Assembly (NCBI RefSeq): GCF_003289945.1
Contig: NZ_QMBP01000019.1
Location: forward strand, 62,001-126,000
Direction of reading: 5' to 3'
Length of the DNA: 64,000 bases
Origin: Mesorhizobium hawassense
GTDB lineage: Bacteria > Pseudomonadota > Alphaproteobacteria > Rhizobiales > Rhizobiaceae
Below the pieces are notes generated by a model. That model was not told the origin of the DNA. It ran no database searches and saw only the letters and a list, made by a program, of their open reading frames with translations. The position numbers were made by a program, and so were the translations under genes. This document shows, piece after piece, positions 24,970 through 35,816 of the stretch (position 1 is the first letter of the stretch; every line of letters begins with the position of its first letter).

Positions 24970-26217
24970 ATGTTTGCAACCTACCGACCGATCCTCTCGC
25001 TGCTGCGCGGCACGGCATTCCTGCTCGCCGCCTCCGGCCTGCACGGCCTGCTGCTGCCGTTGCGCGGCCAGATCGAGGGTTTTTCGACCGCATCGCTCGG
25101 TCTGATGGGCACGGCCTGGGCCGGCGGCTTCGTCGCCGGCTGTTTCTTCGCGCCGCGTCTCGTGCGCCGTGCCGGCCACGTACGGGCCTTCGGCGCCTTC
25201 GCCGCGTCGGGTGCCATCATCGCGCTGCTCACCGGCCTCATCGTCGACCAGTATTTCTGGATCCTTCTGCGCGCCTTCACCGGCTTCACCATGGCCGGCG
25301 CCTTCATGGTGATCGAAAGCTGGCTGAACGAGAAGGCCACCAACGAGAATCGCGGCACCGTCTTCGGCCTCTATATGATGGTCACCTATGCCTCGATCAT
25401 GGGCGGCCAGATGATCGTCGCCGGCGGCGACGTACGATCAGCCTCGCTATTCATGATCACCGGCATCCTGTTTTGCCTGTCACTGATCCCGACGGCGGTA
25501 TCGACCCAGTCGACGCCGAGGCCGTTGCAGGACGTCAAGCTCGACGTCAAAGGCCTTTACGCGAATTCGCCGGTGTCCGCGGTGGCCTGCCTCCTGATCG
25601 GCATCGCCAACGGCGCCTGGGGCACGCTGGGCGCGGTCTACGGCGCCCGCATCGGCATCTCGACCGCCGAGATCGCGCTGATGATGAGCCTTGTGGTCGT
25701 CGCCGGCGCCGCCATGCAACTCCCGGCGGGACGCCTTTCCGATACAACCGACCGCCGTTTCGTGCTGGCCGGCGCGGCCTTCGGCGCGGCTTTGGTCGCG
25801 GTGCTGATCTTCCTGGTCGCGCCGCGTTCTGGTGTCTTCGTCATCGTGCTCACCGCCGCCTATGGCGCCTTCGCCTACACGCTCTATTCGATCGCCGTCG
25901 CGCATGCCAACGACCACGCCCGCGCCGAAGATTTCGTCAAGGTTTCCGGCGGCCTGCTCCTGCTCTACGGCTTCGGCACCATGATCGGCCCGCTTTTGGC
26001 GGCGGCCTTGATGGGCTCGGTGCGTCCGGAGGGGCTTTTTCTTGCAACCGCGCTCGCGCATCTCAGCCTCACCGGCTACACGCTGCTGCGCATCCGTGCC
26101 CGCGCGCCGGTGCCGATCGAAAACCGCGATGCCTTCAAGACGCAGCCCGCGGACCGCGCGCTCACGCCCGAGGCCACGCGGCTCGATCCGCGCAGAAAGG
26201 TTGAAACCGACGGTTGA
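24970..26217 (+). CDS. MFS transporter, YcaD-like
   Basis: 415 residues with 12 predicted membrane segments. MFS motif GCFFAPRLVRRAGHVRAFG between helices 2 and 3 and a second RLSDTTDRR signature between helices 8 and 9. The segment VIESWLNEKATNENRG is characteristic of YcaD-type MFS proteins. Substrate unknown. A much longer open frame continues upstream to 23497 but is antisense to the Qor gene and has no support. Confidence 0.85.
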   Translation: MFATYRPILSLLRGTAFLLAASGLHGLLLPLRGQIEGFSTASLGLMGTAWAGGFVAGCFFAPRLVRRAGHVRAFGAFAASGAIIALLTGLIVDQYFWILLRAFTGFTMAGAFMVIESWLNEKATNENRGTVFGLYMMVTYASIMGGQMIVAGGDVRSASLFMITGILFCLSLIPTAVSTQSTPRPLQDVKLDVKGLYANSPVSAVACLLIGIANGAWGTLGAVYGARIGISTAEIALMMSLVVVAGAAMQLPAGRLSDTTDRRFVLAGAAFGAALVAVLIFLVAPRSGVFVIVLTAAYGAFAYTLYSIAVAHANDHARAEDFVKVSGGLLLLYGFGTMIGPLLAAALMGSVRPEGLFLATALAHLSLTGYTLLRIRARAPVPIENRDAFKTQPADRALTPEATRLDPRRKVETDG

Positions 26218-26248
26218 GATTTGGAAAACTTTGTCCCACAAATAAGGC

Positions 26249-26524
26249 ATGATCTTTTCCGATGCCTTCGTGGCGATCGCCGATCCCAACCGGCGCTATC
26301 TGTTGGAAGAACTCCGGCGCGGCCCGAAGACGGTGAACGAGTTGGCGGCCGGATTGCCCGTCTCGCGCCCTGCCGTTTCCCAGCATCTCAAAGTCCTGCT
26401 CGACGCCGGCCTGGTCAATGCCAAGGCTGAAGGCACAAGGCGCGTCTATACCGTCAGCAGCGCCGGCTTCCTCGGGCTCAACATCTGGCTCGACCAGTTC
26501 TGGGAGACAGCGCCGGGGGAGTGA
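26249..26524 (+). CDS. ArsR/SmtB family HTH regulator
   Basis: 91 residues. SDAFVAIADPNRRYLLEELRRGPKTVNELAAGLPVSRPAVSQHLKVLLDAGLVNAKAEGTRRVYTVS is a complete winged HTH. No metal-binding ELCVCDL cysteines, so it is probably not a metal sensor; it resembles the ArsR regulators linked to SRPBCC/VOC genes. 31 bases after the MFS gene and tail-to-tail with the GST gene by two bases. Confidence 0.88.
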   Translation: MIFSDAFVAIADPNRRYLLEELRRGPKTVNELAAGLPVSRPAVSQHLKVLLDAGLVNAKAEGTRRVYTVSSAGFLGLNIWLDQFWETAPGE

Positions 26525-26525
26525 T

Positions 26526-27182
26526 CTAGCCGTCATTGTATGGAAAGAACTTGAAATAGGGCTGCGCTTCTTCGATCACGCGGGCGAAGGATGGGCGCGC
26601 CAGCAGCCGGTCGTGGTAGCGTTTCACAGCCGGAAACCTGTCGCCGAACGGCTCGACCTTGTTGGCGTAGAACAGCGCCGGCGAGGCCGAACAATCGGCC
26701 ATGGTGAAGGTCTCGCCGACCGCCCAGGTTTTTCCCGCAATCTCCTCTTCGACGATGGCATAGGAATCGCGCAGCTGCGCGCGACCCTCCTCGACGCCGA
26801 ACGGGTCAACTTTGTCCTGCGGCCGTAGCCTGTCGCCGACGATCTTCTGCATCGGATGCTGCACATAGAAGTCGTAGAAGCGATCGGCCTGACGGACCTG
26901 GAGGGCGAGATCGACATCGGCCGGGATGAGTTCGACCGGCCCGGGACAATGCGCGGCGAGATATTCCACGACGATGGTCGATTCCAGCACCGTGCGGTCC
27001 CGCGCATCGTCACGCAGCGCCGGCATCTTGCCCGTCGGCGACACTTTCAGGAATGCCGCGCGCGAAGCCTCATCGCCGAGATCGACGATGACTGGCCTGA
27101 ACGGCGTGTCGTTCTCATAGAACGCAATGAGCGGCTTCCAGCAGAACGAAGCCAACGGGTGGAAGTGGAAGGTCAGGGACAT
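26526..27182 (-). CDS. Glutathione S-transferase family protein
   Basis: 218 residues. N-terminal thioredoxin domain FHFHPLASFCWKPLIAFYEND with Ser/Cys after the first strand, SPTGKMPALRD cis-Pro loop and LESTIVVEYLA glutathione-binding Glu-Ser. C-domain helices include VGETFTMADCSASPALF, the N-capping box. Cytosolic conjugation or detoxification enzyme; substrate unknown. Confidence 0.88.
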   Translation of the reverse strand: MSLTFHFHPLASFCWKPLIAFYENDTPFRPVIVDLGDEASRAAFLKVSPTGKMPALRDDARDRTVLESTIVVEYLAAHCPGPVELIPADVDLALQVRQADRFYDFYVQHPMQKIVGDRLRPQDKVDPFGVEEGRAQLRDSYAIVEEEIAGKTWAVGETFTMADCSASPALFYANKVEPFGDRFPAVKRYHDRLLARPSFARVIEEAQPYFKFFPYNDG

Positions 27183-27260
27183 GCTTGGCCTCTCTGTCGC
27201 TATTCAATCACTGTCGAAGAATTCACCTGTCGCATCACAGCCGCGTCAAGCTCCTAATGG

Positions 27261-28088
27261 TCAGCCATGCATCGCGATGGCATCGATGATTTGCCGCCAG
27301 TCGTCGGGATGCAGTTCGTGGCCGCCACCTTCGATCTCGACCAGCCTTGCGACCGGAACCACGTTCGCCAGCGCCGCGCCATGTTCGACCGGAAAGATCG
27401 GGTCGGACGTGCCGTGGATGACCAGCAGCGGCACCGCGATATCCCTGATGCTGCGCTTCGGACCGCCGCCCTTGAGCGCAAAGTGGTTGGCAGCACTTGC
27501 AAGGCCGCCGGAGCGCTCGTAATCCGCCTCGATCAGCGCACGCGCCTGTTCGGCGTCGAACGGATGCAAGGTGCTCGCCAAAGCGCGCGCGTCCTTTGCC
27601 ATATAGGCAAGCACCTGGGTCCGATCGGCCCAGTCCACGTCGCCGCCTTCTGCAGCATGCTTGCCATAGGCCTCGGTCATTCCGGGCAGGCCGGACGTAT
27701 CGACGCCGAGCGGCGAGCTCGAGATCACGGTGAGCGCGCTGACGCGTTCGGGATATTTCAGCGCCACGTTCTGCGCGATAATGCCGCCCATCGACATGCC
27801 GGCGACATGCGCCTCGGCGACGTCATGGTCGTCCAGCACGCGCACGGCATCGTCCACCATGTCCTCGAACGCGTAGGGCGGCGCGCCGGGAGCGTACTTC
27901 GTCGACAGGCCGGTATCGCGGTTGTCGTAGCGGATGACGAAACGGCCACGCCCGGCGAGTTGCCGGCAGAAGTCTTCCGGCCACCACTGCATCGAGGCCA
28001 TCGCACCCATGATCAGCAGGATCGCCTGATCCGCCGGGTCACCGAAGGTCTGCGAAACGATTTTCGGCCGCTGTGTCGACATCGTCAT
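27261..28088 (-). CDS. Alpha/beta hydrolase
   Basis: 275 residues. Nucleophile elbow AGMSMGGIIAQ (GxSxG), oxyanion region LIMGAMASMQWWP, Asp in HGTSDPIFP and His in EGGGHELHP complete the catalytic triad. Resembles DUF- or TesA-type hydrolases acting on esters or haloalkanes. ATG 28088 follows GGAGGAG. Divergent from an HxlR regulator with an inverted-repeat operator between them. Confidence 0.85.
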   Translation of the reverse strand: MTMSTQRPKIVSQTFGDPADQAILLIMGAMASMQWWPEDFCRQLAGRGRFVIRYDNRDTGLSTKYAPGAPPYAFEDMVDDAVRVLDDHDVAEAHVAGMSMGGIIAQNVALKYPERVSALTVISSSPLGVDTSGLPGMTEAYGKHAAEGGDVDWADRTQVLAYMAKDARALASTLHPFDAEQARALIEADYERSGGLASAANHFALKGGGPKRSIRDIAVPLLVIHGTSDPIFPVEHGAALANVVPVARLVEIEGGGHELHPDDWRQIIDAIAMHG

Positions 28089-28119
28089 ATGCTCCTCCAA
28101 TCCGGTTGCATTTTGCAAT

Positions 28120-28158
28120 CAGTTGCACGATAATCAAACCGATATCATAATGCAACTG
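28120..28158. promoter_or_regulatory. Candidate HxlR operator
   Basis: CAGTTGCA (28120-28127) and TGCAACTG (28151-28158) are perfect inverted halves 23 bases apart in the intergenic space between the hydrolase and the HxlR regulator. A further GTTGCA (28105-28110) repeats the half-site motif. Confidence 0.6.
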
Positions 28159-28178
28159 GTTTTTCTGGAGAGAATGCC

Positions 28179-28697
28179 ATGAGCATCGACCGTCGATCCG
28201 GCTGCCCGATCAATCTGTCGCTCGAGGTCTTCGGCGACCGCTGGAGCCTGATCATCCTGCGCGACATGATCTTTGGCGGAAAACGCCATTTCCGCGAGTT
28301 GCTCAACGGCTCGCTGGAAGGCATCGCTTCCAACATCCTGGCCGACCGGCTGAAGCGGCTGATGGAGCTCGGGCTTCTGACCAAGGCCGACGACCCTAGC
28401 CACAAGCAGAAGGCGATCTACAGCCTGACCGAGATGGCGATCACGCTGGTGCCGATCATGGCGCAGCTCGGCGCCTGGGGGCGGGTCTGGCTGCCGGTCA
28501 CGGAAGAATTGTCGATCCGCGCCGAGCTGCTCGAAAAGGGCGGCCCGCCGCTATGGGAGCAATTCATGGACGAGCTGCGCCAAGAGCATCTCGGCGCGCC
28601 GTCGAAGACGCCGCCGAACACGCCGACCGTGCGCCGGCAATTGCGCGCTGCCTATGAGGAAGTGGTTGCGCGAAAGGCTGAAGCCGTCACTGAGTAA
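28179..28697 (+). CDS. HxlR-family transcriptional regulator
   Basis: 172 residues. SGCPINLSLEVFGDRWSLIILRDMIFGGKRHFRELLNG...LADRLKRLMELGLLTK is a complete HxlR winged helix, with Cys9 at the position used for redox or aldehyde sensing in some members. C-terminal extension of about 70 residues. Likely controls the divergent hydrolase through the palindrome at 28120. Confidence 0.88.
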   Translation: MSIDRRSGCPINLSLEVFGDRWSLIILRDMIFGGKRHFRELLNGSLEGIASNILADRLKRLMELGLLTKADDPSHKQKAIYSLTEMAITLVPIMAQLGAWGRVWLPVTEELSIRAELLEKGGPPLWEQFMDELRQEHLGAPSKTPPNTPTVRRQLRAAYEEVVARKAEAVTE

Positions 28698-28722
28698 ACT
28701 CCGCCTGGAGCTGCAACGCCCC

Positions 28723-28929
28723 GGATGTGTCGAGATTCAGGTCAGGCCGAGCCGAGAACGATGGCTTCCGAGAACCGGCCTTCGCCGGCCGTAGCCTTCA
28801 TAGAGCGGAGACCCTTATGAGGGCTTCGGCCGGCGAAGGCCGGAGCGGAGCGTACTTGAAGTACGTGAGCACCGGAAGCGCAGGAAGCCGTCGTTCGCAG
28901 GCCGGCCTCACCTGAATATCGGCACATCC
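28723..28929. repeat. Long hairpin repeat, copy C, interrupted by palindromic insert
   Basis: Outer arms GGATGTGTCGAGATTCAGGT and ACCTGAATATCGGCACATCC. The central palindrome is GTACTTGAAGTAC. A 65-base palindromic insert lies after the left-hand CCGG (28775-28778), whereas in copy B it is at the right-hand CCGG. Confidence 0.85.
28779..28843. mobile_element. Miniature palindromic insert in repeat C, flanked by CCGG
   Basis: CCGG at 28775-28778, then CCTTCGCCGGCCGTAGCC, spacer about TTCATAGAGCGGAG, GGCTTCGGCCGGCGAAGG and CCGG at 28840-28843. Ends match the insert at 23457 (near-identical 20-base inverted repeats). The spacer itself contains TTCATA and TTATGAG as a small inverted pair. Confidence 0.65.
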
Positions 28930-28930
28930 C

Positions 28931-29332
28931 TCAGTTTAAATTGATATCCCGGCTTGCCGACCGCATCGACACCGAGAAGCCTGCAAGCACATCGAACAGC
29001 GCGATGATCATCAACGTGAAGAACACCGAATGCGCCGCGCCTTTGACCAGCAGGAACTCGACCAGGAAGGCGATGAAGACCAGCGTCGACAACAGATGAT
29101 CCAGGATCGACGCGTTGGTCGTACGTACCGATTTTGAGATCTCGATGAACAGGAAGATCAGCCCGATCAGCACCATCAGGTCGCCAAGCGTCATCGAGAA
29201 GACGCCGCCCGACATCATGCGGAACGAGAACATTTCCGTCATCCAGGGATCGTCGCCGCCGCCGAACAATCCGAGCAGGCCGAGATTGTAGAGGACGAAG
29301 GGCACGATCAGCAGCGGGATGGCACCGAACAT
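28931..29332 (-). CDS. Multi-pass membrane protein of unknown function
   Basis: 133 residues, four hydrophobic helices: IPLLIVPFVLYNLGLLGLFGG, LGDLMVLIGLIFLFIEISK, LLSTLVFIAFLVEFLLVKG and VFFTLMIIALFDVLAGFSV. Few charged residues except at the ends. Starts MFGAIPLL. No family recognised with certainty. Followed by nothing on its strand; upstream is the hairpin-rich region at 29522. Confidence 0.7.
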   Translation of the reverse strand: MFGAIPLLIVPFVLYNLGLLGLFGGGDDPWMTEMFSFRMMSGGVFSMTLGDLMVLIGLIFLFIEISKSVRTTNASILDHLLSTLVFIAFLVEFLLVKGAAHSVFFTLMIIALFDVLAGFSVSMRSASRDINLN

Positions 29333-29521
29333 CTGGGCGACTCCAATGGGGCACCCCCTCTTGTAAAATCCGCGGCAAGCGCGCCGTCAAGGTTTTTCGC
29401 TGGCCGCAGTGAACACGCTGTAAGACCTAATGAAATAACGATGTCAGCCGGTTGCCTAATGATGTGGCCCGGAAGTGTACAGGGGTTCTGGGATTGCGAC
29501 ATGCATCAACAATAAAGACCT

Positions 29522-29561
29522 AAAGCGCGTCGCCTGAATCCGTTTCAGCGCGACGCGCTTT
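29522..29561. repeat. Palindromic repeat AAAGCGCGTCGC family
   Basis: Arms AAAGCGCGTCGC and GCGACGCGCTTT, inner CTGAA/TTCAG, loop TCCGT. A single copy in this window, of a type widely seen in rhizobial intergenic space (recalled). Confidence 0.8.
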
Positions 29562-29620
29562 GGCCACCGGCGGCGCCGGCGATCCATTCCGAACGCCCGT
29601 CATCCCCGGCACCAAAAACA

Positions 29621-29649
29621 AAAAAGACCGGCCAGAGGCCGGTCTTTTG
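29621..29649 (-). terminator. rpmF terminator
   Basis: Minus strand: AAAGACCGGCC, loop TCT, GGCCGGTCTTTTTTG. 26 bases after the rpmF stop. Confidence 0.9.
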
Positions 29650-29674
29650 AAACGTCAAAAACTGTGGAAGCTTC

Positions 29675-29857
29675 TCAGCTTTCCTTCGGCTCCAGCACCT
29701 GGCGGCCGCGATACATGCCGGTCTTCAGGTCAATGTGGTGCGGGCGGCGCATTTCGCCGGAGTTCTTGTCCTCGACATAGGTCGGGGCCTTGAGGGCGTC
29801 GGCCGAGCGGCGCATGCCGCGCTTCGACGGAGAGGTTTTTCTTTTTGGAACGGCCAT
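29675..29857 (-). CDS. rpmF: 50S ribosomal protein L32
   Basis: 60 residues. MAVPKRKTSPSKRGMRRSADALK ... RRPHHIDLKTGMYRGRQVLEPK, the standard alphaproteobacterial L32 without the CxxC zinc motif. Component of the large ribosomal subunit. Its terminator is at 29621. Downstream neighbour of mtgA by strand order. Confidence 0.97.
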   Translation of the reverse strand: MAVPKRKTSPSKRGMRRSADALKAPTYVEDKNSGEMRRPHHIDLKTGMYRGRQVLEPKES

Positions 29858-30011
29858 GGATATGCTCCACTACATGGTCAAAATGCCCCGGCAACCCTCG
29901 CGAAAGGGCCGCATCGAGGCCATAATCTGAGAAAGTCGGGTGCCTATACACGCCTTGCGCCGTTTTGGCCAGCGTCGCCCGTGAATTTTTTTGAGCCGGC
30001 GACGCTTCGTC

Positions 30012-30719
30012 CTAATCGAGGCAGCCGACATAGGCGCCGGACCTGCTCGCACGGCGCTCAATCAAGCTCGCAAGACGCCTCAGTCCAGGCCCCGGCTTGG
30101 CCGGATTGCGCGCGATCGGATTGGGCAAGGAAACGGCAAGCAGCGCAGCCTGCCGCCGCGACAATTGCTTGGCCGAGACACCGAAATGGTGTTGCGCAGC
30201 GGCCTCGATACCGTAGATGCCCGGCCCCCATTCGGCGATGTTGAGATAGATCTCCATGATCCGCCGCTTCGACATCACCGCGTCGAAATAGACCGCCAGG
30301 GGCAGCTCGACGACCTTGCGCACGCTGCCCAGCGGCCGCGACCACAGGAAAAGGTTCTTCACCGTCTGCATGGTGATGGTGGAGGCGCCGCGCGTCGCCT
30401 CGCCGGCCAGCGCATCGTCGACCACGCCGCGCAATTCGCCGAGATCGACGCCGCGGTGGAAGCAGAACTGCCCGTCCTCCGACATGATCACCGAATGCGC
30501 CAGCACCGGCGCCACGTCGTCGATCGACACCCAGCGCCGGTCGTAGCCGGAGAAGGTGACGAGATCCTTCAGCATCAGGGTCGAAACCGGGTGCACGAAG
30601 GACGGCAGATAGAGGAAGGTCAGCACGACCGGTATAGCCGCGAGCACGAGCGCCACGACCAGGCAGCGCCGGGCGATGCGCTTCACACCGGCGCGGTTCA
30701 GGCGCCGACGTCGCGCCAT
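30012..30719 (-). CDS. mtgA: Monofunctional biosynthetic peptidoglycan transglycosylase
   Basis: 235 residues. N-terminal membrane anchor (RRCLVVALVLAAIPVVLTFLYLP), then the GT51 domain with the catalytic Glu in VIMSEDGQFCFHRGVDL and second motif RGASTITMQTVKNLFLW, KRRIMEIYLNIAEWGPGIYG. Polymerises lipid II into glycan strands in the periplasm. ATG 30719 (MARRRRLNRAG) is chosen; 30794 and 30818 are longer in-frame starts. Divergent from ispA. Confidence 0.92.
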   Translation of the reverse strand: MARRRRLNRAGVKRIARRCLVVALVLAAIPVVLTFLYLPSFVHPVSTLMLKDLVTFSGYDRRWVSIDDVAPVLAHSVIMSEDGQFCFHRGVDLGELRGVVDDALAGEATRGASTITMQTVKNLFLWSRPLGSVRKVVELPLAVYFDAVMSKRRIMEIYLNIAEWGPGIYGIEAAAQHHFGVSAKQLSRRQAALLAVSLPNPIARNPAKPGPGLRRLASLIERRASRSGAYVGCLD

Positions 30720-30847
30720 GTCCAGCCCTTCGCTTTCATATCCGACGATCGGTTCCGTCAAGCCGTCCCACCCGTGCCTCGCCCTCTCCGGCATAAAGGC
30801 GCGCGCCTGCTTGCGCAATGTCTGAGTGTCGGCTACCGCTCCCGGCC

Positions 30848-31765
30848 ATGAGCAAAGACGACCAGATCGCCTTCGAATCCGCGCTTTTTGTGCGCGCAGC
30901 AGCCGTCGAGGCCGAGCTGCGGCGCATCCTCGACGCGCGTCCGCTTTCCGGCGAGATCGCGCGGCCGGAGCGCCTGATGGCGGCCATGCGCCATGGCGTG
31001 CTCAACGGCGGCAAGCGGCTGCGGCCTTTTCTGGTCATAGAGAGTGCCGCGCTGTTTTCGGCCGACGGTGACGCGGCGCTGCGCGTCGCCGCTGCGCTGG
31101 AATGCGTGCATTGCTATTCGCTGATCCATGACGACCTGCCGGCGATGGACGACGACGATCTGCGTCGCGGCCAGCCGACGGTGCACAAGGCCTTCGACGA
31201 AGCGACCGCGATCCTCGCCGGCGACGCGCTGCTGACGTTAGCCTTCGACATCGTCGCCGACGAGGCGACCGCACTGTCGGCGGAGCGTCGCGCCAATCTC
31301 GTTCTCGCACTTGCCCGCGCGGCCGGCGCCGGCGGCATGGTCGGCGGCCAGACGCTCGATCTCGAGGCCGAGCGCAAGCGGCCGGACGAGGCCGGCATCA
31401 TCACCTTGCAGGCGATGAAGACCGGCGCGCTGATCCGCTTTGCCTGCGAGGCCGGCGCGATCGTTGCCGGCGCGCCGCTCGCCGACCGCGAGCGGCTGGC
31501 CGAGTTCGGTTCGGCGATCGGCCTTGCGTTCCAGCTCGCCGACGACCTGCTCGACCTCACGGCGGACGCCAAGCAGATGGGCAAGGCGACGAACAAGGAC
31601 GCCGCCGCCGGCAAGGCGACGCTTGCCGCGCTGCACGGCCCCGACTGGGCGCGCGGCCAGCTCCACGGCCTCATCGACCAGGCGCATGCGCTGCTCGAGC
31701 CTTATGGCGAGCAGGCGGCACTGCTCAAGGCCGCCGCGACCTTCGTGGCGACACGCAATAGCTGA
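30848..31765 (+). CDS. ispA: Farnesyl diphosphate synthase
   Basis: 305 residues. First aspartate-rich motif HDDLPAMDDDD with residues 95-104 region, second motif DDLLD (232-236), and the GGKRLRP start of the fold. Bacterial FPP synthases of about 300 residues condense IPP with DMAPP/GPP to FPP for isoprenoids and undecaprenol. Window also holds ispG at 36681, so isoprenoid synthesis is represented twice. ATG 30848 gives the family length. Confidence 0.9.
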   Translation: MSKDDQIAFESALFVRAAAVEAELRRILDARPLSGEIARPERLMAAMRHGVLNGGKRLRPFLVIESAALFSADGDAALRVAAALECVHCYSLIHDDLPAMDDDDLRRGQPTVHKAFDEATAILAGDALLTLAFDIVADEATALSAERRANLVLALARAAGAGGMVGGQTLDLEAERKRPDEAGIITLQAMKTGALIRFACEAGAIVAGAPLADRERLAEFGSAIGLAFQLADDLLDLTADAKQMGKATNKDAAAGKATLAALHGPDWARGQLHGLIDQAHALLEPYGEQAALLKAAATFVATRNS

Positions 31766-31781
31766 CAGCGTCGGCAATTGC

Positions 31782-32174
31782 CTAAGGATTTCTCTGGACA
31801 CGCTTTTCGAGTTCGACCGTGCGTGTGCTCAAATCGTCCAGTTCAAACCCTTGAGACGTGAGGAAGGCCGCCGATCCGTTGTCGGGATCGGCGGCAAGAC
31901 GGTGCGCTTCCTGCAAATGATGCTTCAGCCAGGCGCGTTGCTCGCGCTGCAACCGTGCGCGTTCGGGGCCATGTTCGCCCTGCATCAGTGTGTTGTAGGC
32001 CGCGTTCAGCCGGACATCGAACTTGTCGATCTCGGCTTTCCCGCAATTCAGCATCGCCTCGGTGACGCCGGCGGACCGGTCGATGCACGCTTTCATTTCG
32101 GCATCGCTCTGCGCCATCGCGGGATGAACAGTTGCCATGGCGACAATGCCGAGAACGCAAACATATCGGAGCAT
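31782..32174 (-). CDS. LprI/DUF1311-family secreted protein (paralog 1)
   Basis: 130 residues. Signal peptide MLRYVCVLGIVAMATVHPAMA, then SDAEMKACIDRSAGVTEAMLNCGKAEIDKFDVRLNAAYNTLMQ...REQRAWLKHHLQEA, the DUF1311 pattern shared by lysozyme-inhibitor LprI. Two Cys in the mature protein. A second member is at 46364. Function probably periplasmic and related to envelope protection (family inference). Confidence 0.8.
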   Translation of the reverse strand: MLRYVCVLGIVAMATVHPAMAQSDAEMKACIDRSAGVTEAMLNCGKAEIDKFDVRLNAAYNTLMQGEHGPERARLQREQRAWLKHHLQEAHRLAADPDNGSAAFLTSQGFELDDLSTRTVELEKRVQRNP

Positions 32175-32507
32175 GGAGGCACTTCCTTGAAACCGGAATG
32201 CAGGTCTGGGCATGTCTGGTTCTGGCAAGCTAACATTCGCCTCGGATTGGCAACAAGGCAGGCCCATCTGCGCGTCGGACACGATATGTTGAGCAGGCAA
32301 GGTCGAATTGGCGGCCGATGGGAACAGTGATCTAGCCAGCGATCCTGCCGGATTGTTCGCGCTGTCCGAATACTGCTGTCGACAGAGCGCTGATTATCCC
32401 GCGGCGCCAGCAGCCTATATCCGCCCCGGAACAACGAATGGAGCGTTTCGGCCTCGCCGACCGTCTCTGTCCACCGCCGTGACATCCGCCCAGAAAGGAG
32501 CCAGGAA
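32175..32507. other. Non-coding stretch of 333 bases
   Basis: Between the divergent DUF1311 and tautomerase genes. Contains short frames but no start with a ribosome site; no palindrome or repeat seen. Confidence 0.5.
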
Positions 32508-32726
32508 ATGCCCTTTGCCAACTTCAAGACCCCCGAAGCCGCCCTAACAAAAGCGCAGAAGGAGGACCTCGTCCACAGGACCACGCAGATGTTCGTCGAC
32601 TATTTCGGCGAAGGTGTGCGCCCCTACACCATGGTGCTGATCGAGGAAGTTCCTGATGGAGGCTACGGCCGAGCCGATGAAGTCTTTATTCTTCCCGACG
32701 CCTACCGGGCGAAAGATACCGACTGA
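32508..32726 (+). CDS. 4-oxalocrotonate tautomerase family protein
   Basis: 72 residues. MPFANFKTPEAALTKAQKEDLVHRTTQMFVDYFGEGVRPYTMVLIEEV. Pro2 would become the N-terminal catalytic base after Met removal, and the ..RPYTMVLIEE.. strand matches the tautomerase fold. Substrate unknown. ATG follows AAAGGAGCCAGG. Not near any aromatic degradation gene. Confidence 0.88.
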   Translation: MPFANFKTPEAALTKAQKEDLVHRTTQMFVDYFGEGVRPYTMVLIEEVPDGGYGRADEVFILPDAYRAKDTD

Positions 32727-32871
32727 TTGACCTGGACGGAGCCGCTTGGCGAATGGCTCGCTTCAACTTGATCCGCCAGCACCAAGTAATCATACCCCCA
32801 CCAACGAAATCTTAATGTAAATCAAGCGTAATCCCGACCATTAAAATTGTGCGTATGTGTCGGGGTTGCGC

Positions 32872-35217
<2,346 letters not shown>

Positions 35218-35232
35218 GGGCGGCAGTCACGC

Positions 35233-35780
35233 TTACAGCTGGAATTCTGCCTTTACCCTCTCGGCACATTCGAGCGGGGTAAGCCGGCTGGTATCGACTT
35301 CGAGGTCGTACACGATCCCCTCATGCACGCGCCCGAACCGCCAGCGCGCAAGCCCGGGCAGTCTGTCGCCACGGGCGCTTTCGCGGGCTTCGAGTACATC
35401 GAGCGGTGCGAAAACGCCGACACTGAATATCTCGAAATCGGCGAGCAGCCGGCGGTACTCCGCCATCTCCTCGCCCAGCATCACGTCATCGACGATGAGG
35501 TTGTTGCCTTGCCGCGCCATGGCGGCGATGGCGTGCCGCATGCCTTGCATTACCCGGATGCCGGCCGGCCCGGCCTGGATGGCGACGAATGGCTTGCCGT
35601 CTTCCCAACCGGTCTCGAAGGCGAAGCCCGGCATGGTCTCCTGCAGCGCTTGCGGCAGCATCTCCAGGAAGGCGTCCATCTGCACAGGAAGGGCTCGGCG
35701 GTCATCGCCTGCAACGCTTTGGCTATCGAACTCTTGCCCGCGCTGCCGACGCCATTGAGCAAGACGATCCTGGCTGTCAT
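35233..35780 (-). pseudogene. Frameshifted chloramphenicol-phosphotransferase-like gene
   Basis: The N-terminal frame begins MTARIVLLNGVGSAGKSSIAK (P-loop GxxGxGKS) and breaks at about 35684; the C-terminal frame then runs VQMDAFLEMLPQALQETMP to the stop at 35233, ending CAERVKAEFQL. Together they make one CPT-family kinase. At the break, the expected LHVQMDAF needs about four extra bases in CTGTGCAG. Either a true 4-base deletion or a sequencing error. Family proteins phosphorylate chloramphenicol or other small hydroxyl substrates; function here not shown. Confidence 0.75.
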
Positions 35781-35816
35781 GTCGGTCCTGTCCCCCTGGC
35801 CAAACCAGCCCGCCGT

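Larger units (their letters stand above)
29333..29674. other. Non-coding stretch between rpmF and a membrane protein
   Basis: Holds a short palindrome at 29522 and the rpmF terminator at 29621. No gene or clear promoter seen on either strand. Confidence 0.6.

Noticed and set aside
23369..28929. Repeats B and C as remnants of a transposase-bearing IS
   Set aside because: No transposase frame of any length lies within or beside them; better described as hairpin repeats with mini-inserts.
35680..35692. Programmed frameshift in the CPT-like gene
   Set aside because: No slippery heptamer or downstream pseudoknot is visible; treated as pseudogene or sequence error.
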